Source: Microbacterium sediminis (GTDB lineage Bacteria > Actinomycetota > Actinomycetes > Actinomycetales > Microbacteriaceae). From it: a DNA stretch of 64,000 nucleotides. Numbering within the stretch: position 1 is the stretch's first letter; every line of letters begins with the position of its first letter. Below, piece after piece: positions 6,726 through 15,968 of this stretch. The stretch spans positions 1,054,001 through 1,118,000 of the forward strand of contig NZ_CP038256.1 of NCBI RefSeq assembly GCF_004564075.1. Reading direction: 5' to 3'. The position numbers and the translations under genes were made by a program. The notes beneath the pieces were generated by a model. The model was not told the origin of the DNA. It saw only the letters and a list, made by a program, of their open reading frames with translations, and made no database searches.

Positions 6726-9221
6726 ATGACCGATCCGAACGCCTCCGCCAACCTGACGCGCGAGGAGACCGCCGCCCGCGCCGCCTCGATCACGCTCCAC
6801 GAGGTGCACGTCTCGCTCGATCTGACCGAGGCGAAGGACCCGGAGCGCTCGGGCTTCCCGACCGCGAGCACGTTCTTCCTCGAGGCGGCGACGCCCGAGA
6901 CGTGGGTCGACTTCCTCGGCGAGGACGTCGTGGCGGTCACGGTGAACGGCGCGGACATCCCGGTGGACTGGGACGGCGCGCGCGTGCGGATCACGGGCCT
7001 GGAGCCCGGGCGCCGCAATGTCGTGCAGGTGCGCGCGGTCGGCGCCTACAGCCGCTCGGGCGAGGGGCTGCACCGCTTCGTCGACCCGGCCGACGGCGAG
7101 ACGTATCTCTACACGCAGTTCGAGCCGGCCGATTCGCGGCGGCTCATGCCGGTGTTCGAGCAGCCCGACATGAAGGCGCGGTGGCAGTTCAGCGTCGCGG
7201 CCCCGCGGGAGTGGATCGTGCTGTCGAACCAGTCGATCGCGCACCACACCAGCGACGACGCGCAGTACCCGCTCTTCCACGAGACGCTGCCGATCTCGTC
7301 GTACATCACGGCCATCGCCGCGGGCCCGTACCACCGCGCGGAGGGGGAGTGGACCCGCGGCGACCAGACCGTGCCGCTCGGCGTGCTGTGCCGCGCGTCG
7401 CTGGCCGAGCACCTCGACGCCGACGAGATTCTCGAGATCACCCGGCAGGGCCTGGACTTCTTCACCGACGCGTTCGGGTACCCGTACCCGTGGGGAAAGT
7501 ACGACCAGATCTTCGTGCCGGAGTACAACCTCGGCGCGATGGAGAACCCCGGGCTCGTGACCTTCACCGAGGCGTACGTGTTCCGCGGCGCCGCCACCGA
7601 CGCGCAGCGCGAGGCGCGGGCCAACACGATCCTGCACGAGATGGCGCACATGTGGTTCGGCGACCTCGTGACGATGCGCTGGTGGGACGATCTGTGGCTC
7701 AAGGAGTCGTTCGCCGACTACATGGGATCGCACGCCTCGGTCGCCGCGACGCGCTTCGCCGACGCGTGGGCGTCGTTCGCGAACCGCCGCAAGGCCTGGG
7801 CGTACCAGCAGGATCAGCTGCCGACGACCCACCCGATCGTCGCCGACATCCCGGATCTCGAGGCCGCGAAGCTCAATTTCGACGGGATCACCTACGCCAA
7901 GGGCGCCTCGGTGCTCAAGCAGCTCGTCGCGTTCGTGGGCGAGGAGGCGTTCTTCGCCGGGGCGCGGGCGTACTTCCGGGCGCACGCGTTCGGCAACACC
8001 ACGCTCGACGACCTGCTCGCGGCGCTGGGGGAGGCCTCGGGCCGGGACGTGCGGGCATGGTCGCGCGCGTGGCTCGAGACCACCGGCATGTCGACGCTCT
8101 CGCTCGAGGACGGCGCGCTCGTGCAGACCGATCCGCGCCCCCACCGCCTGCGCGTGGGCCTGTTCGATCTGACCGAGGGCCGCCTGGAGCGCCGCGAGTC
8201 GGTCGAGCTCGACATCGCGGCCGCGCGGACGCCGGTCGATCTGCGGGGCGCCGACCTCACCCTGATCAACGACGGCGACCTCACCTACGCGAAGGCCCGG
8301 CTGGACGCCCGGTCGCTCGCCACCGTGGAGGAGGCGCTGAGCGGGCTGGGCGACACCCTCGCCCGCGGCCTCGTCTGGTCGCAGCTGTGGAACGCCACGC
8401 GCGACGCCGAGCTGTCGCCGCAGCGCTACCTCGCGATCGTCGCCCGCCACGCCCCGCGCGAGACGAACGCGGCCCTCCTCGCGGGCGCGATCGCGAACGC
8501 CGCCTACACGGTGAACCATTACCTGCCGGAGCACGAGCTCGCCGGCGCCCGCGCCGCGTGGCTGGAGACGGCCTGGCGGGCGATGATCGACGCGACGCCG
8601 GGCAGCGACGCGCAGCTGGCCTGGGCGCGCGCCGTCGGCCACGCCGCCGCGTACGCCGACGGGCGCGCCGCCGAGCTGCGGGCGATCCTCGGCGGCGACG
8701 CTCCCGCGCCCGAGGGCCTCCGGCTTGACCCCGATCTGCGCTGGGCGTGGATGCAGGGCCTCGCGGCGTCGGGGGCCGTCGACGCCGACGCCATCGAGGC
8801 CGAGCGGCGCCGCGACGACACGATGTCGGGCCGCACGGCGGCCATCGAGGCGCTGGCGGCCCGGCCCGACGCCGACGTCCGCGCCGCCGCCTGGCGCGCG
8901 GCGTGGGACGACGCGACCCTCAGCAACGATCACCTCGGCGCGACGATCGCCGGCTTCCGCGCCGGCGGCCGCCGCGACCTCATCGCGGGCTTCGACGCGG
9001 AGTACTTCGAGCGGATCCTGCCCACCTGGCGCACGCGATCGATCGAGATCGCCCGCCGCCTCGTGGCCGGGATGTTCCCGGCATCCGACTCCACCGACGC
9101 CGCCGACGCCTGGCTCGAGGCGCACGCCCACGCGCCGGCGTCGCTGCGCCGCATCGTGATCGAGCAGCGCGACCACCTCGCCCGCGACCTCCGGGTGCGC
9201 GCCGCGGCCTCCCGACCGTAG
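6726..9221 (+). CDS. pepN: Aminopeptidase N (M1 family)
   Basis: An 831-aa cytosolic zinc metallopeptidase that removes N-terminal residues from peptides. The exopeptidase motif GAMEN is at residues 270-274. The zinc motif HEMAH is His304, Glu305 and His308, with the third ligand Glu327 eighteen residues further on (KESFADY). The C-terminal ERAP1-like helical domain occupies roughly residues 510-831. Length is normal for actinobacterial PepN (about 830-860 aa). No signal peptide is seen. The ATG at 6726 is preceded by GGAGG at a very short distance, so either a weak Shine-Dalgarno or near-leaderless initiation is used. Confidence 0.96.
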   Translation: MTDPNASANLTREETAARAASITLHEVHVSLDLTEAKDPERSGFPTASTFFLEAATPETWVDFLGEDVVAVTVNGADIPVDWDGARVRITGLEPGRRNVVQVRAVGAYSRSGEGLHRFVDPADGETYLYTQFEPADSRRLMPVFEQPDMKARWQFSVAAPREWIVLSNQSIAHHTSDDAQYPLFHETLPISSYITAIAAGPYHRAEGEWTRGDQTVPLGVLCRASLAEHLDADEILEITRQGLDFFTDAFGYPYPWGKYDQIFVPEYNLGAMENPGLVTFTEAYVFRGAATDAQREARANTILHEMAHMWFGDLVTMRWWDDLWLKESFADYMGSHASVAATRFADAWASFANRRKAWAYQQDQLPTTHPIVADIPDLEAAKLNFDGITYAKGASVLKQLVAFVGEEAFFAGARAYFRAHAFGNTTLDDLLAALGEASGRDVRAWSRAWLETTGMSTLSLEDGALVQTDPRPHRLRVGLFDLTEGRLERRESVELDIAAARTPVDLRGADLTLINDGDLTYAKARLDARSLATVEEALSGLGDTLARGLVWSQLWNATRDAELSPQRYLAIVARHAPRETNAALLAGAIANAAYTVNHYLPEHELAGARAAWLETAWRAMIDATPGSDAQLAWARAVGHAAAYADGRAAELRAILGGDAPAPEGLRLDPDLRWAWMQGLAASGAVDADAIEAERRRDDTMSGRTAAIEALAARPDADVRAAAWRAAWDDATLSNDHLGATIAGFRAGGRRDLIAGFDAEYFERILPTWRTRSIEIARRLVAGMFPASDSTDAADAWLEAHAHAPASLRRIVIEQRDHLARDLRVRAAASRP

Positions 9222-9230
9222 GGCGTCGGA

Positions 9231-9262
9231 AGGGGCCGCCCGGGAGATCCCGGACGGCCCCT
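9231..9262. terminator. Bidirectional hairpin between pepN and the subtilase gene
   Basis: AGGGGCCG (9231-9238) pairs with CGGCCCCT (9255-9262), and an inner CCCGGG/CCCGG arm lengthens the stem. It lies in the 51-bp gap between two convergent genes and can serve both. Confidence 0.7.
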
Positions 9263-9272
9263 CGCGCGGTGG

Positions 9273-12200
9273 TTACTCGGCCGTGACCGTCACCAGGGTG
9301 CGGATCGACGAGTCGCCGTAGCGGACCGAGCCGTAGTATGTCGCGCCCGGCTCCAGGCCGCTCCAGCTCACGTTGAACGTCGCGTCCTGGCCGTTGACGA
9401 CGGGCAGCGGGTTCGGCGCGGCCTCGAGGCCCTCGCCCGGCGAGGCGACGGCGGCATCGAGCGTCCACGTGAACGGGTCCTCGTACGCGTAGACGTGCGC
9501 CTCGACGAGGTACGTGCCGGCCGTCGGGGCCGTGAGCACGACCTCCTCATCGGCCGATCCGGTGGCCGACTGCCACATCTCGTAGTAGCGCCAGTCGGTG
9601 TCGCTCACCACCCGGTACACGAACAGGTCGAGGTCCGAGGCGGCGTCGTCCGACGAGTCCTGCACGAAGCGCGCCAGGTCGGCGCCCTCCGGCACGGTCA
9701 CGAGCGCGTACGAGTGACCGTCCTCGGCCGCGCCGGTGGTCTCGTCGCCGTCGATCAGGCGCTCGGCCTTGGCCAGGCCCGCGGTGTGCAGCGCGAGGTC
9801 GCCGGTCACGCCCGAGGTGATGCCCACCTCGAGCGATCCCTCGGTGCCCGTGCCGGTGACCTCGGCCGGAGCCGTGGCCGTGACCGGGTAGACCGCGATC
9901 GGCGAGCGGACGTCGTTCGTGCCGCCCGTCCAGGTGAGGAACCCGGTCGTCCACTGCTCCGCGGGGGCGTCGGCCTTGGCGAAGGTGACCGTGAACGTCG
10001 CGCTCTCGCCGTCGGCGAGGGTCACGGTCGACGGCTCGACGGTGACGTCGATGCCCGGGACCTCGGCGGTGGCGGTGTAGGTGCCGGCCTCGGTCGCGGT
10101 GATCGTGCGGGTGATCGTCTCGGGCGCCGACAGCGAGCCGATGCCGATGGAGGCGAGGTTCAGGTCGCTCGGCGCGACGAGGTCCTCCTCCGGGAGTCCG
10201 AAGTTCGCCAGGCCGAGGCCCTGCAGGTACCCGGCCCAGTCGATCGGGCCGCTGCTGTAGACCAGCGACGGCTCGAACATCTTGGTCGGGTCGACGTGCC
10301 CGGCGCCCTGCGCGAACGGATCGGTGTTCGGCGAGCCGTCGCCGTTCACGGTGTCGTACGCGGTCGTCATCAGCGCCGATTTGATGTCGGCCGGCGCCAT
10401 CGTCGGGTGCTCGCCCAGGTAGAGGGCGCCGAGACCGGCGACATGCGGCGACGCCATCGAGGTGCCCGAGAGGATGCCCCACGTGGGGGCCTCCTTGCTG
10501 CCGTTGGTCGTGGCGGCGAGGATCGCGACACCGGGCGCCGAGACGTCCGGCTTGATGACGTCGTTGGTCTCGGCGTTCATCGGGCCGCGGCTCGAGAAGC
10601 CGGCCACCTGCGGGGTGGGCGTGACGACGTCGGTGATGTTGTCGCTGTGCAGCGTCGCCACCGGTGCGGCGGCGTCGCGGGAGTAGGCGACGATCGCCGC
10701 GCGGTACTCGGCGGCGACGTGCACGGTCGGCACCGAGTGGAAGTCGTTGTCGAGCGACTCGCCGGGGGCGACGTTCGTCAGGATCGCGCCGATGCCGCCG
10801 GACTCGGCGACCTCCTGCGACTTCTCCACGCGCGCGTTGCTGCCGCGGTCGCAGATGACGATCTTGCCGGCCGCGGCCGCGTCGTCGACGCTGCCGAGCA
10901 GGCACAGGGCGGCGTCGGAGGCCGCGGCACCGGCGGCGGGGATGTCGCCCGCGTACACCACGTCGCCCGTGACGGTCTGTCCGTCCGGCACCGAGACGGT
11001 CACGCCGGGGGCGGTGAACCCGTCGCCCAGCTCGACCGTGCCCTCCCACGTGGGGATCGTCGACGCGGCCACCGTGGTGTACCACGGCGAGGCGTGATCG
11101 GCGGTGGCGGCACCGGGACCGGAGTTGCCGGCGCTCACGGCGACGAACACGCCGGCCGCGGCCGCGTTGTAGAACGAGATGTCCTCGGGGCTGAGCACGG
11201 TCGTGGCCGAGCCGCCGCCGATGGAGTAGTTGATCACGTCGACGCCGTCGCGCACCGCGGTATCGATCGCCGCGGTGAGGTCGCTGAGCGCGCAGCCGTC
11301 GTCATCGGTGGTCGACGGGTCGGGCCCGTTCCAGCACGCCTTGTAGGCGGCGATCTTCGCCGCCGGGGCCACGCCCGTGATGGCGCCGAAGTCCACGCCC
11401 GAGACGGTCGCGTCCACGCCGAAGTTGCCGGCGGCCGTGCTCGCGGTGTGCGAGCCGTGGCCGTCGCCGTCGCGCGGCGAGAGGTAGTCGTCGTCGGTCA
11501 CGGCCTCGAAGCCCTCGCCGAACCACTGCGCGCCGATGATCTTGGTGGAGTAGTCGTGCTTGTCCCACTCCTCGCCGGTCACGATCGTGCTGCGGAACTC
11601 GCCGCCGTCGGCCTTGGGGAACACGATCTCGGTTCCGGTCGTGTACGGCTCACCCGCGGGGGTCTGCTTCTGCTTCTTGAGCTTCTCGCCGGCGAACGAG
11701 GGGTTCTCGGGAGCGATGCCGGTGTCGACCACCCCGACCACGATGCCCTCGCCCGCAGTCTCGACGCCGCCCGTGGCCTCCCACACGCCGCCGCTGCCGT
11801 CGGCCGATCCCAGGCCGAGGAACTCGGTCGACGGCACCGCATCGACCGTGCGGATCTCGTCGGGGAAGACGCCCAGCACGGTCTTGTCGGCGCGCAGGGT
11901 CGCGACCTGCTCGGCCGTCAGCTCCGCGGCGAAGCCGTTGGCCGTCACCTGGTAGGTGGTGTCGGGCGTGACACCGATCTCGTCGGCGACCTGCTGCTGC
12001 TTCTTCTCGAGGTGCTCGATGTACTTCTGCGCGTTCTTGGTGTGAGCGTCGAGCTTGTTGCCCTTCGCCGGCTTGGTCGCCTCGATCCCGGGGACACCGC
12101 CGTCGTACGTCGCGAGCGCGTCCTCCGCGAACAGCACGATGTAGCGGCCGTCCTCGGCGGTGACGGGCGCGATGGGCTTCACCTCCTCCACGGCGGCATG

Positions 12201-12278
12201 ACCGGCCAGGGCCGAGGTCGCGGTGAGCGCGAGGGCGAGCGTGAGCGCCGCCGCCGCGCGCGGGAGAGGTCGTGTCAT
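9273..12278 (-). CDS. Secreted S8 subtilisin-like serine protease, 1001 aa
   Basis: A large exported subtilase with the plant/cucumisin-like layout. A Sec signal peptide (basic start, hydrophobic core, cleavage near residue 26-29) is followed by an inhibitor I9-type prodomain to about residue 145. The catalytic triad is Asp185 (VDTG), His274 (DGHGSH) and Ser607 (GTSMASPHVA), with oxyanion Asn385 in SAGNSGPG. A PA domain is inserted between His and Ser (about 430-545). The C-terminal 300 residues are two or more beta-sandwich (Fn3-like) domains. No membrane anchor or sorting signal is seen, so it should be released. The ATG at 12278 follows an AGGAGG site. It is probably a nutritional protease; the substrate is unknown. 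Confidence 0.93.
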   Translation of the reverse strand: MTRPLPRAAAALTLALALTATSALAGHAAVEEVKPIAPVTAEDGRYIVLFAEDALATYDGGVPGIEATKPAKGNKLDAHTKNAQKYIEHLEKKQQQVADEIGVTPDTTYQVTANGFAAELTAEQVATLRADKTVLGVFPDEIRTVDAVPSTEFLGLGSADGSGGVWEATGGVETAGEGIVVGVVDTGIAPENPSFAGEKLKKQKQTPAGEPYTTGTEIVFPKADGGEFRSTIVTGEEWDKHDYSTKIIGAQWFGEGFEAVTDDDYLSPRDGDGHGSHTASTAAGNFGVDATVSGVDFGAITGVAPAAKIAAYKACWNGPDPSTTDDDGCALSDLTAAIDTAVRDGVDVINYSIGGGSATTVLSPEDISFYNAAAAGVFVAVSAGNSGPGAATADHASPWYTTVAASTIPTWEGTVELGDGFTAPGVTVSVPDGQTVTGDVVYAGDIPAAGAAASDAALCLLGSVDDAAAAGKIVICDRGSNARVEKSQEVAESGGIGAILTNVAPGESLDNDFHSVPTVHVAAEYRAAIVAYSRDAAAPVATLHSDNITDVVTPTPQVAGFSSRGPMNAETNDVIKPDVSAPGVAILAATTNGSKEAPTWGILSGTSMASPHVAGLGALYLGEHPTMAPADIKSALMTTAYDTVNGDGSPNTDPFAQGAGHVDPTKMFEPSLVYSSGPIDWAGYLQGLGLANFGLPEEDLVAPSDLNLASIGIGSLSAPETITRTITATEAGTYTATAEVPGIDVTVEPSTVTLADGESATFTVTFAKADAPAEQWTTGFLTWTGGTNDVRSPIAVYPVTATAPAEVTGTGTEGSLEVGITSGVTGDLALHTAGLAKAERLIDGDETTGAAEDGHSYALVTVPEGADLARFVQDSSDDAASDLDLFVYRVVSDTDWRYYEMWQSATGSADEEVVLTAPTAGTYLVEAHVYAYEDPFTWTLDAAVASPGEGLEAAPNPLPVVNGQDATFNVSWSGLEPGATYYGSVRYGDSSIRTLVTVTAE

Positions 12279-12332
12279 CGGTGCCTCCTGCGGAAAGGGA
12301 ATGCGGGCGTGATCGCCGGCACAGTGGCGCCG

Positions 12333-12338
12333 AATCTA
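12333..12338 (-). promoter_or_regulatory. -10 element TAGATT for the subtilase gene
   Basis: TAGATT lies about 55 nt upstream of the subtilase ATG. Directly upstream is an imperfect palindrome around 12341-12356 (CACAGGTGTGACACAG on the plus strand) that could be an operator or part of a -35 region. Confidence 0.4.
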
Positions 12339-12379
12339 GCTCACAGGTGTGACACAGATCGACACATCGGCGGGTACCC

Positions 12380-13477
12380 TCACCGGGTATCCCCGGGGAG
12401 AGCGACGATCGCGGCCGCCTCGTCCACCGTGTCGACGAGGTGGATGTGTGCCTCCATCGGCCGCCCCTGGGCGAGCGCGCGCAGCAGCGGCCAGGCCGGC
12501 AGCGTCTCGGTCCAGTGCCGCCGCCCGACCAGGACCATCGGGGCGATCCGGTCCTCGGTGGCGTAGTAGTTCTCGCAGGCGTCCTGGAAGATCTCCTGCA
12601 CCGTCCCGCCCGCGCCGGGGAGGAACACGATGCCCGCGCCGCACAGCTCGAGCAGGATCGCCTCGCGCAGTGCGTTGCGGAAGTACTTCGCGATCGCCGT
12701 GGCGAACAGGTTGGGCGGCTCGTGGCCGTAGTGCCACGTGGGCACGCCGAGCGACTCGACGGCGCCGGGGAAGCGCTCGCGCACGGCGCGCGCCGTGTCG
12801 ACCCAGGCGTCGGCCGAGGGGTGATACGACGGGGCCGGGGCGAGCATCGCGATCGCCTCGGCCAGGTCCGCCTCGGGGCGATCCGCCAGGCGCGCACCGA
12901 GGTTGACGGCCTCCATGGCGCCGGGCCCGCCGCCGGTGGCGACCGTCGCGGTGCCGCCCAGCAGGCGCCCGAGCCGCGCCGCGTCGGCGTAGTCCGGCTC
13001 GCCGCGGCGCAGCGCGTGCCCGCCCATCACGCCCACGAGCCGCCGGCCGCGCGCCCAGCGGTCCAGCGCGGCGTCGATGCCCTCGTCGTGCAGCGCCCGC
13101 GCCAGCGCGGCGTCGGGGGAGGTGCGCTCGTGCTGCCAGGCGTAGGCGCGGGCATCGAGCGTGCGGGCGTACGGCGTGGTGTCGTACAGCTCCTCCGCGG
13201 TGTAGAGCGCGTCGCGGTGCGGGTCGATCGGCGTCTCGCGCACCGACGGCAGGATGAGCGCTCCGCGCAGGGCGTGGTGCTCGGCGTCGTCGCCGGCGAA
13301 CGCGCACCCGGCGAAGGTCGTGCGCGAGGTGTCGCAGCGCCGCAGCCGATCGGAGTGCCCGCGCAGGTCCAGGCCGACGAGCCGCCAGCCGTGCAGGCGG
13401 CGCGCGCCGGCGTCGAGGCGCCGGTCGAGCTCCGCGAGCGACTCGACCGTGATGATCCGTCCCCGTGTCGGCCTCAT
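12380..13477 (-). CDS. LOG-family (Rossmann-fold nucleotide-binding) protein
   Basis: A 365-aa protein with the LOG / lysine-decarboxylase-like fold. The family signature PGGxGTxxE appears as LPGAGGTVQEIF, and the nucleotide-binding segment ATGGGPGAMEAVN lies in the middle. It is longer than the cytokinin-activating LOG enzymes (about 190 aa) because of an N-terminal domain of about 130 residues, so phosphoribohydrolase activity is plausible but unproven. The ATG at 13477 has CAGGAT six nt upstream, suggesting a leaderless mRNA. It runs in the same direction as the subtilase, separated by 101 bp. Confidence 0.8.
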   Translation of the reverse strand: MRPTRGRIITVESLAELDRRLDAGARRLHGWRLVGLDLRGHSDRLRRCDTSRTTFAGCAFAGDDAEHHALRGALILPSVRETPIDPHRDALYTAEELYDTTPYARTLDARAYAWQHERTSPDAALARALHDEGIDAALDRWARGRRLVGVMGGHALRRGEPDYADAARLGRLLGGTATVATGGGPGAMEAVNLGARLADRPEADLAEAIAMLAPAPSYHPSADAWVDTARAVRERFPGAVESLGVPTWHYGHEPPNLFATAIAKYFRNALREAILLELCGAGIVFLPGAGGTVQEIFQDACENYYATEDRIAPMVLVGRRHWTETLPAWPLLRALAQGRPMEAHIHLVDTVDEAAAIVALPGDTR

Positions 13478-13483
13478 GCGCCC

Positions 13484-13489
13484 ATCCTG
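13484..13489 (-). promoter_or_regulatory. Possible -10 (CAGGAT) for the LOG gene
   Basis: CAGGAT with 6-nt spacing to the ATG at 13477. It stands back to back with the rhodanese promoter at 13525. Confidence 0.4.
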
Positions 13490-13524
13490 CCGCAGCCATC
13501 GCGCGGTGCCGGGTCGGCCCGGCG

Positions 13525-13530
13525 TAGGCT
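13525..13530 (+). promoter_or_regulatory. -10 element TAGGCT for a leaderless rhodanese mRNA
   Basis: TAGGCT ends 6 nt before the GTG at 13537 and no ribosome site is present, so the mRNA should begin at the start codon. Confidence 0.6.
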
Positions 13531-13536
13531 CGCCGC

Positions 13537-14394
13537 GTGACCTCTTCGATCCTCATCACCGTCGACGAGCTGGCCGCCGCGCTGGCGGGGCCCGTCCCGC
13601 CGGCCGTGCTCGATGTCCGGTGGGTGCTGGGCCGCACCGACGGCCGGGAGCGCTACGCCGAGGCGCACATTCCGGGCGCCGTCTACGTCGACCTCGATGC
13701 CGAGCTGTCGGGCCCGCCGTCGGCGGCGGAGGGCCGCCACCCGCTGCCGACCGAGGCGGCGCTGCAGGAGGCCGCCCGCCGATGGGGCGTCCGCGCGGAT
13801 CGGCCGGTCGTCGTCTACGACGGAGGCGGCAACTACGCCGCCGCCCGCGCGTGGTGGCTGCTGCGCCACGGCGGGCTCGCCGACGTGCGGATCCTCGACG
13901 GCGCGCTGCCGGCATGGATCGCGGCCGGGCACGCCACCGCGGCGGGGGAGGAGACGCCCGAACCGGGCGACGTCGAGATCCGCTTCGGCGCGCTGCCGGT
14001 GCTCGGCATCGACGACGTGGCCGGCTTCGAGGGGGCGCTGATCGACGCGCGGGCCCCCGAGCGGTACCGCGGCGAGACCGAGCCGATCGATCCGGTCGCC
14101 GGCCACATCCCGGGCGCGCTGAACCTGCCCTCGACCGGCAACGTCGATGAGCGCGGCTTCTTCCACGCGCCCGAGACGCTGCGGGCGCGCTTCGAGCCCG
14201 CCGCGGCGCACGATGCGCGGATCGCCGCCTACTGCGGCAGCGGCGTGTTCGCCTCGCACGCGGTCGCGGCTCTCGCGATCGCCGGGCACGAGGCCGCACT
14301 GTACCCGGGATCGTGGAGCCAGTGGTCGAACGACCCCTCGCGGCCCGTCGCCACGGGCGACGCCGACGACGAGCGGATCACGCCCGGGGTCTGA
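13537..14394 (+). CDS. Thiosulfate/3-mercaptopyruvate sulfurtransferase (two rhodanese domains)
   Basis: A 285-aa tandem-rhodanese protein that transfers sulfane sulfur from thiosulfate or 3-mercaptopyruvate to an acceptor such as cyanide or a thiol. The first, inactive domain has DVRWVLG and AHIPGAVYVDLD. The second has the catalytic loop CGSGV with Cys233. A CGSG(V/T) loop resembles 3-mercaptopyruvate sulfurtransferases more than the CR-type loop of thiosulfate-specific enzymes. Length is normal. The GTG start is fixed by the TAGGCT -10 six nt upstream. It is cytosolic, with no signal peptide. Confidence 0.9.
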   Translation: MTSSILITVDELAAALAGPVPPAVLDVRWVLGRTDGRERYAEAHIPGAVYVDLDAELSGPPSAAEGRHPLPTEAALQEAARRWGVRADRPVVVYDGGGNYAAARAWWLLRHGGLADVRILDGALPAWIAAGHATAAGEETPEPGDVEIRFGALPVLGIDDVAGFEGALIDARAPERYRGETEPIDPVAGHIPGALNLPSTGNVDERGFFHAPETLRARFEPAAAHDARIAAYCGSGVFASHAVAALAIAGHEAALYPGSWSQWSNDPSRPVATGDADDERITPGV

Positions 14395-14441
14395 TCCGCG
14401 CCCGGCGCGCGGCGGGCTATCGCGCCGTGCGCGGCCGCCGT

Positions 14442-14447
14442 TAGGGT
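14442..14447 (+). promoter_or_regulatory. -10 element TAGGGT for the MFS sugar porter
   Basis: TAGGGT lies 39 nt upstream of the ATG at 14487, giving a short leader that ends in a GGAAGGGGG ribosome site. Confidence 0.5.
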
Positions 14448-14486
14448 CGACAGGGGGCCCACGAGGGGCGCCCGGAAGGGGGCGAC

Positions 14487-15890
14487 ATGACGGACGCAGG
14501 CCTGAGCCGGATCTCGGGGCGGGTGATCGGGATCGCGATCGCCGCCGCGCTCGGCGGCTTCCTCTTCGGGTACGACACCTCGGTGATCAACGGCGCGGTC
14601 GACGCGCTCGCTGCCGACTTCGACCTCGGCGCGGGCCTGAAGGGCTTCTCGGTCTCGATCGCGCTGCTCGGCGCCGCGCTGGGTGCCTGGTTCGCCGGCT
14701 CCATCGCCAACCGCTGGGGCCGCGTGCCCGTCATGCTGCTGGCCGCGGTGCTGTTCTTCGTGTCGTCGATCCTCTCGGGCCTCGCGTTCAGCGTGTGGGA
14801 CCTCATGATCTGGCGCGCCGTCGGCGGCATCGGCGTCGGCGCCGCCTCGGTGATCGCCCCCGCGTACATCGCGGAGGTCTCGCCCGCGCGCATCCGCGGT
14901 CGCCTCGGCTCGCTGCAGCAGCTCGCGATCGTGCTCGGCATCTTCGCCGCGCTGCTGACCAACGCGCTGCTGGCCGCCACCTCGGGCGGGGCGGCCGAGA
15001 CGTTCTGGCTCGGCATCGAGACGTGGCGGTGGATGTTCATCGCCGAGGCCGTCCCCGCGGTGGTCTACGGCGTGATGTCGCTGCGGCTGCCCGAATCGCC
15101 CCGCTACCTCGTGCGCAAGGGCGACTACGACAAGGCGTCGCAGGTGCTGCTCGACTTCAGCGGCGAGCCCGACGTGAACCTCAAGATCCAGCAGATCAAG
15201 GACTCGCTCAATCTCGAGAAGCGCGAGTCGATGGCCGACCTCCTCGGCCCGGCGCTGGGCCTCAAGCCCATCGTGTGGGTGGGCGTGCTGCTGAGCGTGT
15301 TCCAGCAGTTCGTCGGGATCAACGTCATCTTCTACTACTCCACGACGCTGTGGCGCTCGGTCGGCTTCGACGAGAACAGCGCGCTGCTGACGAGCGTGAT
15401 CACGTCGGTGACGAACATCGTCGTGACGATCGTCGCGATCCTGCTCGTGGACCGGGTCGGCCGCAAGGCGCTGCTGCTGGCGGGCTCGGTGCTCATGACG
15501 ATCTCGCTGGGCGTGATGGCGCTGGCGTTCTCGTTCGCCACCACGGCCGCCGACGGATCGGTGGCGCTCGAGGGTGCGTGGTCGATCATCGCCCTCATCG
15601 CGGCGAACCTCTTCGTGGTCGGCTTCGGCACCACGTGGGGCCCGGTCGTGTGGGTGCTGCTGGGCGAGATGTTCCCCAACCGCATCCGCGCCAGCGCCCT
15701 GGCCGTGGCGGCCGCGGCGCAGTGGGTGGCGAACTTCGCGATCTCGACGACCTTCCCGTGGCTCAGCGGCATCTCGCTCACCCTCGCCTACGGGCTCTAT
15801 GCGGCGTTCTCGGCGCTGTCGTTCTTCTTCGTCTGGCGCCGGGTGCGCGAGACCAAGGGCATGGAGCTCGAGTCGATGGACGACCGCTGA
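14487..15890 (+). CDS. MFS sugar porter (sugar:H+ symporter family)
   Basis: A 467-aa inner-membrane transporter with about twelve transmembrane helices, in the sugar porter family (XylE, GalP, IolT). Signatures seen: GFLFGYDTSVINGA in helix 1, an AGSIANRWGR loop 2-3 motif, the family motif PESPRYLV after helix 6, QQFVGINVIFYYS in helix 7 and DRVGRKALLL after helix 8. The substrate cannot be told from these motifs. The ATG at 14487 has a strong GGAAGGGGG site. It stands alone between the rhodanese and ftsE. Confidence 0.92.
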   Translation: MTDAGLSRISGRVIGIAIAAALGGFLFGYDTSVINGAVDALAADFDLGAGLKGFSVSIALLGAALGAWFAGSIANRWGRVPVMLLAAVLFFVSSILSGLAFSVWDLMIWRAVGGIGVGAASVIAPAYIAEVSPARIRGRLGSLQQLAIVLGIFAALLTNALLAATSGGAAETFWLGIETWRWMFIAEAVPAVVYGVMSLRLPESPRYLVRKGDYDKASQVLLDFSGEPDVNLKIQQIKDSLNLEKRESMADLLGPALGLKPIVWVGVLLSVFQQFVGINVIFYYSTTLWRSVGFDENSALLTSVITSVTNIVVTIVAILLVDRVGRKALLLAGSVLMTISLGVMALAFSFATTAADGSVALEGAWSIIALIAANLFVVGFGTTWGPVVWVLLGEMFPNRIRASALAVAAAAQWVANFAISTTFPWLSGISLTLAYGLYAAFSALSFFFVWRRVRETKGMELESMDDR

Positions 15891-15953
15891 GATTCATCCC
15901 CGGGCAGTCGGCGCGCCGGGGGTGTCGCTGGAGGCCTGCCGCGGGGGCGTGCT

Positions 15954-15959
15954 TACCCT
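15954..15959 (+). promoter_or_regulatory. -10 element TACCCT for ftsEX
   Basis: TACCCT ends 9 nt before the ftsE ATG, giving a near-leaderless transcript. No ribosome site is present. Confidence 0.4.
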
Positions 15960-15968
15960 GGGTAGGCC

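Noticed and set aside
5802..9176. 1124-aa open frame opposite pepN, and similarly long frames at 27791-31114, 38620-41730 and 9495-12566
   Set aside because: They lie wholly opposite well-identified genes, have no recognisable domains, and show the Arg/Ala/Gly-rich composition typical of antisense frames in high-GC DNA.
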